Position numbers and translations under genes: made by a program
The notes under the pieces: generated by a model
Seen by the model: the letters and a program-made list of their open reading frames with translations, nothing else
Told to the model about the DNA's origin: nothing
The model's database searches: none
Part shown: positions 8,416 to 15,837 of the stretch, in pieces
Layout of the letters: each line of letters opens with the position of its first letter
Numbering within the stretch: position 1 is the first letter of the stretch
Assembly (NCBI GenBank): GCA_035477615.1
Contig: DATIKJ010000009.1
Location: forward strand, 1 to 36,152
Length of the DNA: 36,152 nt
Source: UBA2277 sp035477615
GTDB lineage: Bacteria > Patescibacteriota > Microgenomatia > UBA1400 > MFAQ01
Direction of reading: 5' to 3'

Positions 8416-8910
8416 TTATTCATGGGTACGAAAAAATTTACGAAATCGAGCTTTAATCACATCAATTGGAGTGGCAGAAACAAAAGTAAGAGTTTCTGTG
8501 GGCATTTTTTTCATTGTTTCATCACTTACAACTGTACTTCCGTTGTGAATAGTAATCAGATGCCAGTCATCATCATTATTGGTGATGACAATTTCTTTAT
8601 TACCTTCACGAATCTCAATGTCCAAAGCACCCGTCCAGTCCGAGACTGAAACTAGTAGATCCTCATCCTCTGCCGAAAAAACTAAATACTCCTTTTGATG
8701 AACTCCGCTACCTCTTTTTTCCAAATGAATGGGGTTATCGTGATATTTCAAAAGTTTTTGACTTTTCGACACAACATCATCAACCTGACCAGACAATCTA
8801 TATCTAAAATCAAATACCCTATTGATCAAAAGATTCGTCAAAATTTGAATTGCGACAGACATGTCATCCATTCGAAGAACATTGCTCTTTAGTTTTATAT
8901 TAGACGGCAT
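8416..8910 (-). CDS. Hypothetical protein
   Basis: 164 residues from the ATG at 8908-8910, chosen because GGAAGGGG lies about 9 nt upstream. An upstream start at 8946 would overlap the previous gene by 47 nt. Not recognised. It is a soluble mixed alpha/beta protein with a dense acidic middle (FSAEDEDLLVSVSDWTGALD), a beta-hairpin-like EIVITNNDDDWHLITIHNG stretch and a basic C-terminus (KARFRKFFRTHE). It is the last of three small unknown genes reading in the same direction, and a terminator follows. Confidence 0.6.
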   Translation of the reverse strand: MPSNIKLKSNVLRMDDMSVAIQILTNLLINRVFDFRYRLSGQVDDVVSKSQKLLKYHDNPIHLEKRGSGVHQKEYLVFSAEDEDLLVSVSDWTGALDIEIREGNKEIVITNNDDDWHLITIHNGSTVVSDETMKKMPTETLTFVSATPIDVIKARFRKFFRTHE

Positions 8911-9262
8911 CAGTATCATCCCCTTCCGGTATTTTTCGACTGACAAGAATAACTTTTGTAAGAATGTCTCTCTTCGATACTATTCGAACAATGCAAATCT
9001 GACGATCTGAAACAAAAGTAACCACTGGCTTTTCCTTAGTGTCCAAACACAACTTTCTACGAGGTTTTAAGGGAATAACGACCATTGTATCTACTATGTG
9101 GAATGTCCCTGCCAGACTTGCTTCTTCTAAAACATTAAAAACATCCCGATGGGCAGAATGAATATTCACAACATCAAATGTCCTATTCTGTAAAACCTTA
9201 AGTACTCCGAATACCGCTTTTCCTAAAGTTATTTCATCTGAAACTACAATAGATTTAACCAT
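8900..9262 (-). CDS. Hypothetical protein
   Basis: 120 residues from the ATG at 9260-9262 (AAGGAGG lies 5 nt before it; a GTG two codons upstream overlaps the Shine-Dalgarno). Not recognised. It starts MVKSIVVSDEITLGKAVFGV and contains a Val/Ile-rich beta pattern (TFHIVDTMVVIPLKPRRKLC; PVVTFVSDRQICIVRIVSKR). No membrane segment. The stop overlaps the start of the next gene by about 11 nt, so the two are probably translated together. Confidence 0.6.
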   Translation of the reverse strand: MVKSIVVSDEITLGKAVFGVLKVLQNRTFDVVNIHSAHRDVFNVLEEASLAGTFHIVDTMVVIPLKPRRKLCLDTKEKPVVTFVSDRQICIVRIVSKRDILTKVILVSRKIPEGDDTDAV

Positions 9263-9276
9263 CTCCACCTCCTTAA

Positions 9277-9618
9277 TTAAGTTTCTTTATGTATCCGATA
9301 CTCGACACTAAAATAATCCTTCTTGTTGAATCTGTGTTCAAATCGAATCTTTAACTCAGTGCAGATCATCACCACAGACTCATCCTCCCCAAAATCGATT
9401 CCATTCTGCGGACACAAACACTCATTCACTGACTCCACTAACAACTGCATATCATCAGAATCAAAATATCGATTCCTTAAACAAAAACGAAAGATTCTGT
9501 TCTCTTCGCAAGAAAAAACCATGCAATCATGTACTTTCCCTTTTGGCAGAAAAGATAACAACCTCTGGGTCGCCATTTTCCTATCTTTAGGGGTTACCAA
9601 ACTCACTTTTTCGCTCAT
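9277..9618 (-). CDS. Hypothetical protein
   Basis: 113 residues from the second of two adjacent ATGs (9616-9618), which gives GGAGG the better spacing. The longer frame upstream (to 9672) has no ribosome site. Not recognised. It has a basic N-terminal third, then NRIFRFCLRNRYFDSDDMQL and a C-terminal beta stretch (ELKIRFEHRFNKKDYFSVEY). Scattered Cys residues are not in zinc-site spacing. First gene of the 9618-8416 trio. Confidence 0.6.
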   Translation of the reverse strand: MSEKVSLVTPKDRKMATQRLLSFLPKGKVHDCMVFSCEENRIFRFCLRNRYFDSDDMQLLVESVNECLCPQNGIDFGEDESVVMICTELKIRFEHRFNKKDYFSVEYRIHKET

Positions 9619-9690
9619 CATTCCTCCAGGAAATTTTATTTTAAAGGGCTTTAATCGCCCATAGTTTATCACAAAATCATCACCTGATAC

Positions 9691-10080
9691 CTAGTCGTGG
9701 TGAATCCCCAGCAAATGTAGCAAACCATGACAAGCCAAAAACTCAATCTCTTCGTCGATAATTCTGTTCCACTGGATTGCCTGCCTTTTGGCCTGAGGAT
9801 AGCAAATTACTATATCTCCCAAGTTTAAGCCATCTATATCATCAGGCATCTCTTCACCTTCCTCCAACGGAAACGAAAGTACATCCGTCACCTTATCCTC
9901 TTTAAAATACTTCTTTTCTAACTCTTTGATCTTACGCTCACCTACTACAGATAAAGATATCTTCACCACTCCATCATTTACTCCCTGCTCCACAAGCGTT
10001 TTTACTAGTGCTTCTTTTACTCTTTTACGATCAAAAGGATACCTACTATCCGCTGCAATATCTAAATTGAGTTTTACCAT
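9691..10080 (-). CDS. ybeY: Endoribonuclease YbeY, short C-terminus
   Basis: 129 residues. YbeY is a zinc-dependent endoribonuclease needed for 16S rRNA 3'-end maturation and ribosome quality control. The core DVLSFPLEEGEE, LGDIVICYPQAKRQA and the metal site HGLLHLLGIHH are present; the pattern H-x3-H-x5-H is kept. The protein stops one residue (Asp) after the last metal His, whereas most homologues carry a further 15-30 residues. The usual YDH at the site is IHH here. The catalytic core seems intact, so this looks like a trimmed version and not a pseudogene. Confidence 0.92.
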   Translation of the reverse strand: MVKLNLDIAADSRYPFDRKRVKEALVKTLVEQGVNDGVVKISLSVVGERKIKELEKKYFKEDKVTDVLSFPLEEGEEMPDDIDGLNLGDIVICYPQAKRQAIQWNRIIDEEIEFLACHGLLHLLGIHHD

Positions 10081-10115
10081 TACCTCTATTCTATATCAAG
10101 CTCACCATAAGAAGA

Positions 10116-10144
10116 CAAAAAACCGGCATCTTTACGACACCGGT
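10116..10144 (-). terminator. Rho-independent terminator
   Basis: Stem ACCGG (10122-10126) / CCGGT (10140-10144) with an A-run to its left (U-run on minus). It follows the stop of the zinc-ribbon gene at 10153. Confidence 0.7.
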
Positions 10145-10152
10145 GACAAAAT

Positions 10153-10410
10153 CTATTTGTGATTCTTCTTATGTTTCTTTTTACCATTTGCTTTGTCGTA
10201 TTCATCCAACGCTTTGAGTGTATCCGCTTTGTACAAAAGTACCTGAGACTTACAAACTCGGCATTTTACAAATGCAACCCTTTCAGTACTCAAATCATTG
10301 ATTACTTTCAAATTTTGCGGTTTTTTGATCAAAAGCAAAGTTCCACATTTCTGACACGTAATCTGGAGCGGAAAAATCGAGTCTCCACGTCGCAACACCT
10401 TCACACCCAC
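10153..10410 (-). CDS. Small zinc-ribbon protein
   Basis: 85 residues. Two CxxC pairs about 30 residues apart (CQKC at about 19-22 and CRVC at about 50-53) make a zinc ribbon. A Lys/His-rich tail follows (KANGKKKHKKNHK). The size and basic tail suggest nucleic-acid or ribosome binding, but the family was not recognised. The start is a GTG, with GAGGAGG just upstream (a second GTG two codons later is also possible). It lies between yqeY and ybeY. Confidence 0.65.
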   Translation of the reverse strand: MGVKVLRRGDSIFPLQITCQKCGTLLLIKKPQNLKVINDLSTERVAFVKCRVCKSQVLLYKADTLKALDEYDKANGKKKHKKNHK

Positions 10411-10454
10411 ACATCCTCCTCTTTTAGAAATGAACTAAGATACCGCTGATTCTA

Positions 10455-10883
10455 CTACGAAAACTTCTGGCTGACAATCTTGTTTATTACGAAACCGTCC
10501 GCCTTTCCTCTCAGCTTACCCATCACCGCCCCCATCAAACGTCCGCCAGTCAAATCTGTCTCTTGAGCAATCTTTGCCACTTCTACTTCCACTTCAGCTT
10601 CAGACATCAGTGTCGGCAAGTACTTCTCGATTAGCTCTAGCTCGTACTTCTCCTGATCAGATCTAGCTTCATCCCCCGCTTTTTTGTAAATTTCAATTGC
10701 ATCGCGGCGTTTCTTGGCTTCTTTACTCAAAACACGTACCACTTCCTCATCGGCAGGTTCACCTTTTCGCATATCAATAGCATACCCTAGCTCTGAAATA
10801 ATAAACTTCAAAGCGTTTAGCAAACGAGTATCTCCCGCCTTTAAAGCAGAAACAGACTCAGTTTTTAACTGTAAATAAATCAT
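10455..10883 (-). CDS. yqeY: GatB/YqeY-domain protein
   Basis: 142 residues, the standard length. YqeY resembles the tail of the GatB subunit of tRNA amidotransferase and is thought to contact tRNA; its exact role is unsettled. The family pattern is visible: LLNALKFIISELGYAIDMRK, then VVRVLSKEAKKRRDAIEIYK, then ELELIEKYLPTLMSEAEV and the closing GGRLMGAVMGKLRGKADG. It directly follows rpsU with a 9-bp gap, a pairing common in bacteria. Confidence 0.93.
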   Translation of the reverse strand: MIYLQLKTESVSALKAGDTRLLNALKFIISELGYAIDMRKGEPADEEVVRVLSKEAKKRRDAIEIYKKAGDEARSDQEKYELELIEKYLPTLMSEAEVEVEVAKIAQETDLTGGRLMGAVMGKLRGKADGFVINKIVSQKFS

Positions 10884-10892
10884 TTTTAGCTG

Positions 10893-11117
10893 TTATTTTG
10901 TTATACCTGCTGCGCGCTTGTTACGACGACGAATTCTAGCCGAAGCTTTACGTAATTCGATCATCTTAATGTTGCGTACAGTAGATGGTTTCTGGTATCC
11001 AGTCATTCCCACTGCCTTGACTCTTTCGAGTCCAGTATCTTCATATGTCAGCTTTTTAAACTCACTGATGAGTTGCTGTGTAGTTTGTCCTTGTTTTTTT
11101 CTTGCAACGAGTGCCAT
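10893..11117 (-). CDS. rpsU: Ribosomal protein bS21
   Basis: 74 residues from the ATG at 11115-11117, with AGGTAGG about 11 nt upstream; a GTG 4 codons earlier gives no better ribosome site. A small, highly basic protein of the 30S platform near the anti-Shine-Dalgarno. Supporting features are the F-K-K core, the YQKPSTVRNIKMIELRKA region (compare the FYEKP...R motif of bS21) and an Arg/Lys-rich C-terminal helix. Its position in front of yqeY supports the call. It is divergent from the Proteobacterial form. Confidence 0.82.
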   Translation of the reverse strand: MALVARKKQGQTTQQLISEFKKLTYEDTGLERVKAVGMTGYQKPSTVRNIKMIELRKASARIRRRNKRAAGITK

Positions 11118-11168
11118 AAATAAATGCACCTACCTTTCTTATTTTTATGTTTTGTTTTGTATCGCCGT

Positions 11169-11516
11169 CTAAGAAGCTCCACCTGGATCAGTCTTTGTAC
11201 CTCCCATAATGTGGATATGCTCATGCTCAAAATGATTGTATCCGGCTCCGTTATTAACCAGTTTGTAACCAGTTTTGTCCAGGCCAAGCAGTGCAACCAC
11301 CTCAAAAACGACTGGCATTATTTTACCCCAGAACACACCACTTTGGGAAGTCCCAACTTCAACCTTTTTTACATGGTCCTTCGGCATAACCAGCACATGC
11401 ACTGGAGCCACCGGAAACTTGTTTTTGATAGCAATAAACTCCTCACTTTCCCACACAATTTCAGACGGCTCTTTATGTTCTCCAATCTGACAAAACAAAC
11501 ATTCTTTATCTATCAT
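11169..11516 (-). CDS. HIT-family nucleotide hydrolase (HINT-like)
   Basis: 115 residues. HIT proteins hydrolyse purine nucleoside phosphoramidates or dinucleoside polyphosphates through a nucleotidylated His. The catalytic triad H98-x-H100-x-H102 lies in HFEHEHIHIMGG. The N-terminal CLFCQIG and the PVAPVHVLVMPKDHV strand are typical of HINT. The ATG overlaps the rseP stop by 4 nt, so it is translationally coupled to rseP. Confidence 0.93.
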   Translation of the reverse strand: MIDKECLFCQIGEHKEPSEIVWESEEFIAIKNKFPVAPVHVLVMPKDHVKKVEVGTSQSGVFWGKIMPVVFEVVALLGLDKTGYKLVNNGAGYNHFEHEHIHIMGGTKTDPGGAS

Positions 11517-12595
11517 TTAACAAATAGTTTAATCACGTCCTTAATGGTAATCAAGACCATAAGACCTAAAAGAAAGATCATCCCCATCGAATTAACATAT
11601 CCTTCAATTCTATTTTTCCTCACCTTACCAATAATCTTCTCTATTCCCAAGAAAGCAATCCTTCCCCCATCAAGTGCTGGAAACGGCATAATATTAAGAA
11701 TCGCCAAATTAATCGAAAGTATACCCATAAACTGCAGTACTGCTACCCAACCCACTTTATATACCTCTTTACTTACCTGATAAATTCCCACAGGTCCTGA
11801 AACATCTTTAGGTAGTCCTTTTCCTGTTACCAAATTTACCACTATCGTTCCCAAGTTACCTGCAATTTCTTTTCCCCAGCTCCAAGCCTCTTCCAAACCG
11901 ATAACTATTCCCCTAAACGGCATCTGCCAAATCGGATACTTCTTCATCTCAATACTCGATAGCGCCACTCCCAAAGCCCCCTGACCTTCCGGTGGACTAA
12001 CTCGTGGAGTGATTTTTACTGTTTTCTCTACTCCACTCTTTTCTATCAAAAAAAACTCAACTTCTTTGCCCTTTAGTGAGTCAACCTTTTTGACAAAATC
12101 ATCAATACCCACAAAGGAGACTTCCTCTTTTCCATATACTATTTTCTTTACTTGGCTATCGACCATTATTCCTGCTGTCTCTGCTGGAGTGCCCTTGCCT
12201 ACCTCTACAATCATGACCTTATCAGTTATGGTCGGAATTCCTAGATATGAATACACAACTCCAAAAACAACCACTCCCAAAACAAAGTTCATCATTACCC
12301 CAGAAAGTAAAACTGCCGCTCTCTGCCACATCGGCTTATTAAAAAATGCCTCTGGTGAAGCAGCTTGTTCTGCGTTTTCCATGTCTTCTCCGTATAGTCT
12401 TACAAAGCCTCCCAAAGGCAACCAGTTCAGACTAAAAAGAGTTCCTCCTTTTCTAAATAAACCTCTCACTCTTGGAGGCAACCCAATCCCAAACTCCTCT
12501 ACTCTCATCTTAAAAAGACGCGCCATAAAAAAGTGACCCAGCTCATGAATCAAGATTAACACCGAGAGCATTAAAACAAAAACAATCAGTTGCAT
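11513..12595 (-). CDS. rseP: RIP metalloprotease RseP-like (site-2 protease, M50)
   Basis: 360 residues. An integral-membrane zinc protease that cuts transmembrane segments of regulators or leftover signal peptides. HELGH (17-21) in the first membrane helix and the C-terminal NIMPFPALDGGRI (third metal ligand Asp) make the active site. A single PDZ domain lies between (about 125-200: GKGTPAETAGIMVDSQV). The C-terminal helix is near residues 330-355. The gene starts divergently from the 12633 gene, with 37 bp between. Confidence 0.95.
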   Translation of the reverse strand: MQLIVFVLMLSVLILIHELGHFFMARLFKMRVEEFGIGLPPRVRGLFRKGGTLFSLNWLPLGGFVRLYGEDMENAEQAASPEAFFNKPMWQRAAVLLSGVMMNFVLGVVVFGVVYSYLGIPTITDKVMIVEVGKGTPAETAGIMVDSQVKKIVYGKEEVSFVGIDDFVKKVDSLKGKEVEFFLIEKSGVEKTVKITPRVSPPEGQGALGVALSSIEMKKYPIWQMPFRGIVIGLEEAWSWGKEIAGNLGTIVVNLVTGKGLPKDVSGPVGIYQVSKEVYKVGWVAVLQFMGILSINLAILNIMPFPALDGGRIAFLGIEKIIGKVRKNRIEGYVNSMGMIFLLGLMVLITIKDVIKLFVK

Positions 12596-12620
12596 TACTA
12601 AATCATAGCAAGATATTTGC

Positions 12621-12633
12621 TATACTGAAACTA
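12621..12633 (+). promoter_or_regulatory. -10 element implying a leaderless start
   Basis: TATACT at 12621-12626 lies 6 nt before the ATG at 12633. Transcription starting about 7 nt downstream would begin at the start codon itself. No Shine-Dalgarno is present. No good -35 is seen. Confidence 0.5.
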
Positions 12634-12989
12634 TGATTACTGATGCGGACATCAAGAAGCTAAAACTTGAAAGATTTCTCACTAAGAAAGATTTCAAAAA
12701 AGAGATCAATAAGTATGCCACCAAAGACGCTCTGGAAAAGCTCGATGCTAGAACAGCTGAAGGTTTTTTAAACGTTCAAACACAACTAAACGAGATAAAA
12801 GGAGATATATCAGGAATGAAAGGAGATATATCAGATCTTAAAAACACGATGCTTACCATCCAAGACAACCTTATTGGTGAAATCCATAAATTACACATCG
12901 AAAACAAAGTCACTGCTACCTATCGTCCCAAAATCGAAAATCACGAAGAAAGAATCACCAAAGTTGAGGCTGTCGTTTTTGCTAGCTAA
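12633..12989 (+). CDS. Hypothetical coiled-coil protein
   Basis: 118 residues, not recognised as a named family. It is almost wholly helical and charged. A 7-residue unit is repeated back to back (KGDISGM then KGDISDL, about residues 59-72), encoded by two nearly identical 21-nt DNA repeats, which suggests recent heptad expansion of a coiled coil. The N-terminal TKKDFKKEINKYATKDALEK and the later HEERITKVEAVVF resemble short coiled-coil proteins common in CPR genomes. It probably has a leaderless mRNA. Confidence 0.65.
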   Translation: MITDADIKKLKLERFLTKKDFKKEINKYATKDALEKLDARTAEGFLNVQTQLNEIKGDISGMKGDISDLKNTMLTIQDNLIGEIHKLHIENKVTATYRPKIENHEERITKVEAVVFAS

Positions 12990-13062
12990 ATAACCATCAC
13001 TCCGCGTTCTACGTTATAATATCTCAATCAAAAATATCCCAGCACATTAATATGGAGGTCTT

Positions 13063-13569
13063 ATGAGGTGTTTTACCGTTTTCGAAACAAAAATACACGA
13101 TGGTATTCTCGTCATCAACAACGGAATAGGAATTAACGGACAACTAGCTCTTGTAGCCAACGGAACAAATTTTCCCATTCCCGAAATGATCAGTGCTATT
13201 AATAAAAGGGGTCACCAACCTCACGTACCCACGCTATGTCAAATCATAAAATACGCTGATTACTTTCGATTCCATGGGATCAATAGTAGCACCGACTTTC
13301 ACCCAATTATCTATCGCGACGAAATTGAGTATCCAGGATATGCTCTTGTCTTGTGGATAATCAAGATCAGTGGTCCAAACTTTTTCAACAGCATCGTAAA
13401 ATATGGCGTCAAAGACCTTCTTGGTCCAGTCACCAACTTCGGATTCGTCCAGTACTTATTTAGAATGTCAAATGATGGTTCCAACATCCTCATCAAAAGA
13501 GCTACTGACCATACTTACATCAATCTCACTTATCAATATGGAAGATTAGACATTAAAAACGTACATTAA
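13063..13569 (+). CDS. Hypothetical protein
   Basis: 168 residues, not recognised. A soluble mixed protein rich in Ile, Asn and Tyr, with no signal peptide. GGAGGTC lies 5 nt before the ATG, a TATAAT (13015-13020) lies about 45 nt upstream, and a strong terminator follows, so it is well supported as a monocistronic gene. Motif-like stretches (RGHQPHVPTLCQIIKYADYF; YHPI-like FHPIIYRDEIEYPG) gave no assignment. Confidence 0.65.
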   Translation: MRCFTVFETKIHDGILVINNGIGINGQLALVANGTNFPIPEMISAINKRGHQPHVPTLCQIIKYADYFRFHGINSSTDFHPIIYRDEIEYPGYALVLWIIKISGPNFFNSIVKYGVKDLLGPVTNFGFVQYLFRMSNDGSNILIKRATDHTYINLTYQYGRLDIKNVH

Positions 13570-13577
13570 ATAAACCA

Positions 13578-13604
13578 TCCCCGCCCACATAGCGGGGATT
13601 TTTT
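13578..13604 (+). terminator. Rho-independent terminator of the 13063 gene
   Basis: Perfect 8-bp stem ATCCCCGC / GCGGGGAT (about 13577-13584 with 13592-13599) followed by a T-run. It sits between convergent genes; the minus side lacks a clear U-run for frr. Confidence 0.9.
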
Positions 13605-13606
13605 GA

Positions 13607-14170
13607 CTAAACTGCCATTACTTCTTCTTCTTTTTCTCTACCCATCTCTTCAACTTTCTCATTAAACTCCCCCGTTATCTTGTCCAGCTGTTCTAGAAGC
13701 ATAAAAATATCATCTTCAGATACTTCTTTTCGCTCCTTAAGATCATCAATTTTTTCTTTGATATCTTGTCTGACCTGACGAAGCATAATCTTACCCGACT
13801 CACTTTTTTGTTTCAAAAGCTTTACAAAATCAAGCCTTCTCTCTTGTGTCAGTGATGGTATAACAATGCGGATAATGTCCCCTGACACCGCTGGAGACAA
13901 CTGCATCTCGCTATCAGAAATTGCCTTTTCAATATCCCGCATTAGACTCTTATCATAGGGACTTACAATAAGCATATTCGGATCTGGTGCTGTAATTGAA
14001 GCAACCTCCATCAAACGCATCCGGCTACCATAGGCCATCACTCCCAAGTTTTCTATCAAACTTGGCTTGGCTCTCCCCACCCTTACTGTTGCCAAATCTT
14101 CTTCTACATTTTCGATGACTTTAGCAAACTTCTGACGCAACAAGGTAATTAACTCGTGTTCTATAACCAT
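13607..14170 (-). CDS. frr: Ribosome recycling factor
   Basis: 187 residues from the ATG at 14168-14170; a TTG six codons upstream is less likely because 185 is the family norm. With EF-G it splits post-termination ribosomes. The RRF pattern is clear: LATVRVGRAKPSLIENLGV, then LMEVASITAPDPNMLIVSPYD, then the long C-terminal helix LTQERRLDFVKLLKQKSESG. The usual pyrH gene between tsf and frr is absent; the two are 38 bp apart. Confidence 0.96.
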   Translation of the reverse strand: MVIEHELITLLRQKFAKVIENVEEDLATVRVGRAKPSLIENLGVMAYGSRMRLMEVASITAPDPNMLIVSPYDKSLMRDIEKAISDSEMQLSPAVSGDIIRIVIPSLTQERRLDFVKLLKQKSESGKIMLRQVRQDIKEKIDDLKERKEVSEDDIFMLLEQLDKITGEFNEKVEEMGREKEEEVMAV

Positions 14171-14208
14171 ATACTCACAATTGTACAACAGGAACTACAA
14201 GCTAGTCT

Positions 14209-14661
14209 TTACTCCACCCCCAACTTAAAACGAGCAAGGCGAACAATACGAATATTTTCACCGGTTTTACTGACGAGTTCTTTAACTAGCTGTTCAATTG
14301 TCTTTGAACCATCTCTAATATATGGCTGGGCCATTAGCTCATCTACATCGGTTGGATTCATTGATACAATTTGCATGGCAATTTCTTTACAAAGAACCTC
14401 AAACTCCTCTGTCTTGGCCACAAAGTCGGTTTCGCAAGCCACTTCCACCATGGCAGCGGCAGTACCACCTGCGTGGGTATAACAATATACTCTGCCACTT
14501 TTTACCTCACGTTCGGCTTTTGCCTCAGCCCGAGCCAAACCTTTAGCTCTAATCAACTCAACTGCCTTCTTCATGTCGCCACTGGCTTCTTCGATCGCCT
14601 TCTTGGCATCCATAACTCCAGCGCCGGTCTTCTCTCTTAACTCCTTGATTTGATCTAACAT
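14209..14661 (-). CDS. tsf: Elongation factor Ts, short form
   Basis: 150 residues, against about 280-300 in E. coli. It is the nucleotide exchange factor for EF-Tu. The N-terminal UBA-like domain (IKELREKTGAGVMDAKKAIE) and the TDFVAKTEEF core that enters EF-Tu are present, with only one core subdomain. Short EF-Ts forms occur in several lineages, including thermophiles and CPR. It lies 1 bp after the rpsB stop. Confidence 0.95.
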   Translation of the reverse strand: MLDQIKELREKTGAGVMDAKKAIEEASGDMKKAVELIRAKGLARAEAKAEREVKSGRVYCYTHAGGTAAAMVEVACETDFVAKTEEFEVLCKEIAMQIVSMNPTDVDELMAQPYIRDGSKTIEQLVKELVSKTGENIRIVRLARFKLGVE

Positions 14662-14662
14662 T

Positions 14663-15571
14663 TTATTTTGCTTGGCTAACTGATAAATCTTTACGCTCTT
14701 TCAAACCCGCTTCCAAAGCCTTTCCAAAAGCCGAGATCACAATCTCCAAAGCTTTGGCAGAGTCGTCATTCATAGGTACAACATAGTCAACTTTGTCTGG
14801 GTTAGCATTTGAGTCAACCAAACCGATCACCAGAGCGCTGCGATTGTTAGCTTCTTTGACCGCCAACTTCTCTTTGTGGGTATCAATGGCCACAATTACT
14901 TCAGGGGCGTCTTTGAGGGTAGCAATACCACCCACAACTCTTTCCAAACGAGCAATCTCTTTGTCAAATAAGACTTGCTCTTTTTTGGTGAATTTTTTGA
15001 GCTGACCTTGCTCGCGTTTTAGCTTGAGAGAGTTCAATCTATCTAAAGTTAGTTTTACCTGTTTCCAGTTGGTGATCAAACCACCCATCCAACGCTGAGT
15101 AATAAAAGGCACTCCGACTCTTTTGGCTTCTTCTTCAAGCATAGCTTTGGCTTGTCTTTTGGTACCTACCAAAACGATTCTTTTGCCTTCCAAAGCAGCT
15201 TTGGTAAGTGCTTTGCAAGCATCATCTAGTCCGGCAACAGTCTTTTCAAGATCAAAAATATGAATACCATTCTTTGCTCCCCAAAGATATTTTTTCATCT
15301 TAGGATTCCATTTTTTGACCACATGACCAAAATGGGCACCGGCCTCGAATAGTTCCTCGATGGTGGATGTTGCTACTTTTTTGGATTCTTTAGCTTCAGC
15401 TTTGACCTCAGCTTTTACATCCTTAACCTTTTCAACCTTAGGAGCAACCGTCTTTTTTACAACAACTTTCTTAGGGGAAGCCTCCACTCTTGCAACAACT
15501 TCCTTTTTAACAATCTTTTTGGCTTCTTTTTTGGGTGTAGCCTTCACCTCTTCTTTTAGCTTTGTAGCCAT
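14663..15571 (-). CDS. rpsB: Ribosomal protein uS2 with a basic N-terminal extension
   Basis: 302 residues. The conserved uS2 body begins near residue 67 (TIEELFEAGAHFGHVVKKWN) and keeps IHIFDLEKT, GTKRQA and FITQRWMGGLITNWK. The first 65 or so residues are an unusual low-complexity Lys/Ala/Val/Glu tail with repeated KKEA, KVVVKK and KAEVKAEAKE units, most likely disordered and RNA-binding. The ATG is at 15569-15571, with only a weak ribosome site (GAGA). The upstream region forms a structured leader. Confidence 0.96.
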   Translation of the reverse strand: MATKLKEEVKATPKKEAKKIVKKEVVARVEASPKKVVVKKTVAPKVEKVKDVKAEVKAEAKESKKVATSTIEELFEAGAHFGHVVKKWNPKMKKYLWGAKNGIHIFDLEKTVAGLDDACKALTKAALEGKRIVLVGTKRQAKAMLEEEAKRVGVPFITQRWMGGLITNWKQVKLTLDRLNSLKLKREQGQLKKFTKKEQVLFDKEIARLERVVGGIATLKDAPEVIVAIDTHKEKLAVKEANNRSALVIGLVDSNANPDKVDYVVPMNDDSAKALEIVISAFGKALEAGLKERKDLSVSQAK

Positions 15572-15600
15572 ATTTTTTTATCTCTTTTTTAATCCCGAAA

Positions 15601-15792
15601 CTGGTTAGAGATTCGTCATCGGGACAAATTAGTAATAATCAAGCATTGTAACAAAATTACAAGCGATTATAAGAGGCTCTGTACTCAGAGTGCCGAAGTC
15701 AGTTTCGTGACGAACCTGATGTAGGCCGGGACGCGCAGTCTAGACACTTCAATAATTGTAATTATTGAAGAGAAGACGAGCAAGCTCTTATA
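15601..15792 (-). ncRNA. Structured leader of rpsB with TTATAAGAG inverted repeats
   Basis: On the minus strand the segment opens with TTATAAGAGCTTGCTC (near 15793) and closes with GAGCCTCTTATAA (near 15668), a perfect 9-bp outer match. Between them are hairpins CTTCAATAAT/ATTATTGAAG, GTTCG/CGAAAC and CTCTG/CAGAG. After the closing arm comes TCGCTT, a GTAA/TTAC hairpin, and AATGCTTGA. Nearer rpsB a further TCCCGA/TCGGGA stem is possible. The same ordered blocks precede topA (32490-32605). It is probably a regulatory leader or a repeated element; the family was not recognised. Confidence 0.5.
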
Positions 15793-15815
15793 ACAACCCG
15801 ACTATTTTACCACAA
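15787..15815 (-). promoter_or_regulatory. Candidate rpsB-tsf-frr promoter
   Basis: On minus: TTGTGG (15810-15815), a 17-nt spacer, TATAAG (15787-15792). The spacer TAAAATAGTCGGGTTGT is nearly the same as that of the promoter-like site at 17460-17488. An alternative -10 is TAAAAT within the spacer. Confidence 0.5.
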
Positions 15816-15837
15816 AACACCCACCCAAAATATATCT

